From Saccharomycopsis phalli (lineage: Eukaryota > Ascomycota > Saccharomycetes > Ascoideales > Saccharomycopsidaceae): 64,000 nucleotides of DNA. The stretch is taken from NCBI GenBank assembly GCA_020342235.1, contig CP073217.1, positions 992,001 through 1,056,000 of the forward strand. The letters are read 5' to 3'. This document shows, piece by piece, positions 60,321 through 64,000 of the stretch. Position numbers and translations under genes: made by a program. The notes beneath the pieces are model-generated. The model ran no database searches. It saw nothing but the letters and a program-made list of their open reading frames with translations, and was not told the DNA's origin. Each line of letters opens with the position of its first letter. The first letter of the stretch is position 1.

Positions 60321-61552
60321 TTGTAATGTGACGGAGCTGGATCTCATTGGAGTCAATGAGCTCTTGCCATTCCTTGGTTACCTTTTTCCGTGTAGCTGCT
60401 TTTAAACAGAAATTTTTCTTTGTTACAGCGGGGCCGTTTGTAGTGTGCCCGTATCCAGTTCAGTCCGATTTTGAATTAGTTTGCTCACACTACAATAATC
60501 TTTGCTGACTACAAATTAATCTACACTCATTGAATTTTACAAAGATAATAATAGTATTGATTTTTATAATTAGATATATATTGTCACCGAAACATGGTTA
60601 GTCCACAAATATCTTTTTACTCAGGAACATCCTGAGACAACATCGCTGTTGAAGAAAACCCTTTGCCAGCCCTCATTCTACAGTTTGAAATCTTTAATTT
60701 GTGCAGTTTTTGCTGTAGATACACACTGATTGAAGTTCTTATGTAAGAAGTCTGGCCTTGTCATCAAGTTTGACCGCTGAATCTCATGTGCTGCAGGAAT
60801 AATGTCCCAACAGTTTATGGTAAAACTCTACAAGATAACGAACCGACTTTGCTAGGCAATCATTTTTTCAAATTTACCGTGTATTCCATCAATTCGTGAT
60901 ACAACTTGGGCTCCTAAGAGCTCTGAACATCGAAAATACAATGGAGGGGAATGTGCTCCACATAGTTTGCATTTTGGGTCCTCATTGCTAAATAGTTTGA
61001 TGCACTTTGAGCAGCATGGCACTAATCTTTCGTACGCGCCTATAATGATTTGAAAAGAAATCTTCATGAGAGGTGACCGTTTCCTGCCACTCTTTGCTTC
61101 TCCATATTATTTCCTTGGCGTCTGGATACGAGTGTATTGTAGCTCATATACGGCAGAGGATCCTGCCCATTTTCACTCTTTTCTGTAATCCGCTCTTTCT
61201 AAGTATTTGAGTAACAGCATCGAAAGTTCTAATATTTGGGGTATCAGGGCTGATGCATTTAACATATCCAGTATAAGTGAGCGTTTAGTAATTGTTAATA
61301 ATACAGGGACATGAGTAACAATACGGAATCACTAATCTCAGTGTGATTCTCGGCATCCAAATATGTAGAAAATCTTTAGTTTAGTATCATCATTACTCTG
61401 GCTTACATATCGTAGCGTACTATGTATGCTCGTTATGTATGTTCGTCACAACTCCAATATTAGTGCCCCCAAAGAAACAAGGCGCACCAGCATTTTTCGC
61501 GGAAAACTATTCTTGGCTAATATAGCCATGATTAAAATTTTGTTTTCAAGGT
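60321..61552. other. region between LINE fragment and tRNA-Val; possible LINE ORF1 remnant
   Basis: Apart from the Cys-rich minus-strand frame at 60852-61067 (a possible LINE ORF1 zinc-knuckle piece), no gene is visible. The composition is AT-rich with no tandem array, unlike most other long spacers here. Confidence 0.35.
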
Positions 61553-61626
61553 GGTTTCATGGTCTAGTAGGTTATGGCATCTGCTTAACACGCAGAACGT
61601 CCCCAGTTCGATCCTGGGTGAAATCA
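61553..61626 (+). tRNA. tRNA-Val(AAC)
   Basis: This is a 74-nt intronless tRNA, nearly identical to yeast tRNA-Val(AAC). Acceptor GGTTTCA pairs with TGAAATC, the anticodon loop is CTTAACACG-like with AAC, the B-box is AGTTCGATCCT and the discriminator is A. A T-run follows at 61632-61636. Confidence 0.96.
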
Positions 61627-61652
61627 TTCTCTTTTTAGTTTTGCACTGGAAT

Positions 61653-61658
61653 CACGTG
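61653..61658. promoter_or_regulatory. CACGTG box upstream of MPP10
   Basis: ATCACGTGCA lies 68 bp before the MPP10 ATG, in the gap to tRNA-Val. Confidence 0.3.
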
Positions 61659-61705
61659 CATCTCATCATGATGATAATTTTTTTCTCATTGGTACGAACA
61701 AGTTG

Positions 61706-61715
61706 GAAAAATTTT
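61706..61715. promoter_or_regulatory. RRPE-like box upstream of MPP10
   Basis: GAAAAATTTT ends 10 bp before the MPP10 ATG and matches the core of the ribosome-biogenesis element TGAAAAATTT. It is unusually close to the start codon. Confidence 0.35.
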
Positions 61716-61725
61716 GAGACCGACC

Positions 61726-63474
61726 ATGGCTGCCGTATCAAAAATTACTGAGAGGGGCCCTGCGGAATTACTTTCTCAAGTTCTTCAATCTAATGGATCC
61801 CAGCTGAATTCAGAATTTTCGGGGTTGATTAAAGAGTTGTTAGATCCGATATTAAAGTTAAACAGTGAGGGTAATCAAAAGAGTATATTGGATGAGATAT
61901 ATGTGGATGGATTAGACTTTTCACAAGTCTGGGAGCAGTCCAAGATAGTTATTGACAAGGCTGTTGAAGGTTTATTAATTGATGAGATTCCCAAGTATCA
62001 GAATTTAGTGGATAGCGAGAGCGAGGAAGAAGAAGAGGAAGAGGAAGAGGATGTTGAATTTGGGGTAAGGCAAGCAGAGCTTGAGGACAAAGAAGAAGGG
62101 GAAGAAGAAGGAGAGGAAGAAGAAGGAGAGGAAGATGAAGATGAAGATGAAGATGAAGATGAAGATGAAGGTGAAGGTGAAGATGAAGATGAAGATGAAG
62201 ATGAAGATGAAGATGAGGAAGAAGAATCCAAGGAAACAAAAAAAGGCGGATATGGTTTGGATGACAAGTTTTTCAATTTGAATGACTTCAACAAACAAAT
62301 TTTGGCTCATGAAGAACGTGACGATGAAGTCTCGGAGTCAGAGGAGATTGACTATTTTGGAGATATTCCAGACGAGTCTGACGATGATGTGGAATATTAT
62401 GACGACTTCTTTGACGAGCCAAGTGGAAAAAAAGAGGCCATGAGCAAGGCGAGACGAGACAAAAAGCCAGTAGAAGAGGAGGAAGAGGAAGAATTTGATG
62501 ATGATGAATACGAAAAGGCCATGAGCAATACCAAACTTGACTTGTTTGACGACGAGCCTGAGGAAAAGGAGGATAGTGGCATGTCGAAGTTTGAGAAGCA
62601 GCAAAAGGAAATACAGAAGCAGATTGCCCAGTTAGAACAGGAAGCGATTGGGGAGAAGAAGTGGACAATGAAGGGAGAGTCATCTGTGAAGAACCGGCCA
62701 CAGGACTCGCTTTTGGACGAGGAGTTGGAGTTTGACCGTAATGCGAAGCCGGCACCGATCATCACCCAGGAAGTGACGGAGTCGATTGAGGATTTGATTC
62801 GACGACGGATCCAGCACGATGAATTTGACGACTTGCCGCGACGGTTGCTTAGCGATGCGCTCAACAACAAGTTCAAGATGCAGAACGAGTTCAATATCGA
62901 GGAAGTGGGCAAGAAGTCTCAAAAGTCGTTGGCGGAAATTTACGAGCAGGAGAATTACCAAGGAGTCACTGACGAATCGGTCAAGAACGACGAGCTTGCA
63001 CAGAAGCACCGTGAAATTGAGGAGTTGTACCAAGGGCTCAGTTACAAGCTTGATGCGCTTTGTTCTGCGCACTACATTCCAAAGCCGCAGACCAAGGAGT
63101 TGGAGATCAAGGTCAATACGTCTACCATTCGGATGGAAGATGCCCAGCCATTGGCTATGCTGAGCGAGTCTACGCTTGCGCCACAGGAGTTGTTCAAGGC
63201 GAAGAACCATGTGCAAGGCGATACGGTGACGCTAGCCAATGGGTTGGTGAAGTCGAAGGAGGAGCTTAGCAGGGAGGAGAAGAAGCGGCTCCGGCAGAAG
63301 CGGAAGGCAGCCGGCAATGGTGGTACGAAGAAGAAGAAGAGTAAGCAAGATGTGGTGCTTGATACCCTCAAGAAGGGCAATGTGCAGGTGATTGACAGTA
63401 AAGGTGTGAAGAAGGATCTTCAAGGGAATGTGATTAAGGAGAAGCCGTCGAAGACGGTGTCGTTCAAGTTATAG
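61726..63474 (+). CDS. MPP10: U3 snoRNP / SSU processome protein Mpp10
   Basis: Mpp10 is the U3-associated scaffold that binds Imp3 and Imp4 and is needed for early 18S cleavages. The 582-residue product has the family layout. A short N-terminal helical region precedes a very acidic tract (about 90-175, long Glu and Asp runs). GYGLDDKFFNLNDFNKQ and IDYFGDIPDESDDD motifs and further acid blocks follow. The conserved core has SSVKNRPQDSLLDEELEFD, ITQEVTESIEDLIRRRI, EFDDLPRRL and KSLAEIYEQENYQGV, then a basic C-terminal tail (EEKKRLRQKRKAAG). The ATG at 61726 is the first in frame. Confidence 0.97.
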   Translation: MAAVSKITERGPAELLSQVLQSNGSQLNSEFSGLIKELLDPILKLNSEGNQKSILDEIYVDGLDFSQVWEQSKIVIDKAVEGLLIDEIPKYQNLVDSESEEEEEEEEEDVEFGVRQAELEDKEEGEEEGEEEEGEEDEDEDEDEDEDEGEGEDEDEDEDEDEDEEEESKETKKGGYGLDDKFFNLNDFNKQILAHEERDDEVSESEEIDYFGDIPDESDDDVEYYDDFFDEPSGKKEAMSKARRDKKPVEEEEEEEFDDDEYEKAMSNTKLDLFDDEPEEKEDSGMSKFEKQQKEIQKQIAQLEQEAIGEKKWTMKGESSVKNRPQDSLLDEELEFDRNAKPAPIITQEVTESIEDLIRRRIQHDEFDDLPRRLLSDALNNKFKMQNEFNIEEVGKKSQKSLAEIYEQENYQGVTDESVKNDELAQKHREIEELYQGLSYKLDALCSAHYIPKPQTKELEIKVNTSTIRMEDAQPLAMLSESTLAPQELFKAKNHVQGDTVTLANGLVKSKEELSREEKKRLRQKRKAAGNGGTKKKKSKQDVVLDTLKKGNVQVIDSKGVKKDLQGNVIKEKPSKTVSFKL

Positions 63475-64000
63475 GATATACGCTGTATGTAATATAGTGA
63501 CTAGGATACGAAGTTGGTAGATAGTGACTAGGATACGAAGTTGGTAAATGGTAACTAGGATACGAAGTTGGTAGATAGTGACTAGGATATGAAGTTGGTA
63601 GATAGTAACTAGGATACGAAGTTGGTAAATAATAAATAGGATATGAAGTTGGTAAATAGTAACTAGGAGACTGGGTCAAAAGCAAGTTTAAAAGACAAAG
63701 ACCAAAGAAACAAAGTTCAAGGAAAGCAATAAAGACCTTGACAATGATCAGAGGTCATGAGAAGAACGGAGTGTTATTGTCTAGAGGAAATGAGCTGGCT
63801 AGACCATTTCCCGAGAACCAAAGAGACGGTACATAATGTTTAAGGTAACCCCTTCATCTTCTTCATTACACTGTATGTAATATATATTAACGCCTGCTGA
63901 GGAATATATCAACGCCTACTGGTTCTTTTTGCGAGGATTGACTGGTTTTTCAAGTGCCCTGTAGCTCACTTGCAAGCTAGCGACCCATTGGAGGCCGTGC
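63475..64000. repeat. 27-bp minisatellite and unique flank
   Basis: A unit of about 27 bp (GATAGTGACTAGGATACGAA plus GTTGGTA) repeats about seven times from 63495 to 63668, starting soon after the MPP10 stop. 63670-64000 is unique, and I see no gene in it. Confidence 0.9.

Overview
The window is nuclear DNA from a budding yeast (Saccharomycotina), most likely of the CTG-Ser1 group (Debaryomycetaceae/Metschnikowiaceae type). Most genes are single-exon and densely packed. They match yeast families (FMN1, KRR1, CHO1, KIN1/2, PMT, PUT2, YAP180x, RLP24, PAM18, SHO1, MSG5/CPP1, PFK26, TEL1, SCS2, MPP10). A complex I subunit and L-2-hydroxyglutarate dehydrogenase are present, both missing from Saccharomyces cerevisiae. 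CTG codons are almost avoided: I saw none in about the first 260 codons of PUT2 and one in KRR1, while TTG and CTC are abundant. I report conventional translations, so any CTG 'Leu' should probably be read as Ser. Where an upstream frame is open without an ATG, I moved the start to the first credible ATG.

Layout. 1-8.1 kb: TPR/Gly-rich protein (cut by the window edge), riboflavin kinase, KRR1, phosphatidylserine synthase, KIN1/2-type kinase. 8.4-16.4 kb: L2HGDH, a DUF3445 heme-type protein, a Dsf2-like helical-repeat protein, a motif-degenerate protein O-mannosyltransferase and a PGA1-like ER protein. 16.6-21.6 kb: a Ty3/gypsy LTR element with identical LTRs and a 5-bp target duplication, 52 bp from a tRNA-Leu gene; it is broken. 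21.9-32.1 kb: PUT2 with a perfect Put3-type site, a small zinc protein, AP180, an OB-fold/TEN1-like gene head-to-head with a TRM61-type methyltransferase, RLP24, PAM18, SHO1. 33.9-44.4 kb: MSG5/CPP1 phosphatase, complex I NUIM, PFK26, and a tandem pair of YIL108W-type metallopeptidase/jacalin proteins, the second without its zinc motif. 46-64 kb: TEL1 with a strong base-composition gradient, an unrecognised gene, SCS2 with two tiny introns (42 and 53 nt), an AVT-type transporter, tRNA-Ser(UGA), tRNA-Val(AAC) and MPP10.

Two features cut across the gene list. Nearly every long intergenic space carries its own minisatellite (units about 9-34 bp, different at each locus). A LINE-like repeat family is present in at least four truncated copies (4.3, 26.2-26.9, 44.8-45.0 and 59.8-60.3 kb). 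Functional groups visible are ribosome biogenesis (KRR1, RLP24, MPP10, with RRPE/PAC-like promoter boxes), osmosensing/MAPK signalling (SHO1, MSG5/CPP1), ER lipid and mannosylation functions (CHO1, SCS2, PMT, PGA1-like) and mitochondrial functions (PUT2, PAM18, NUIM, L2HGDH, methyltransferase).
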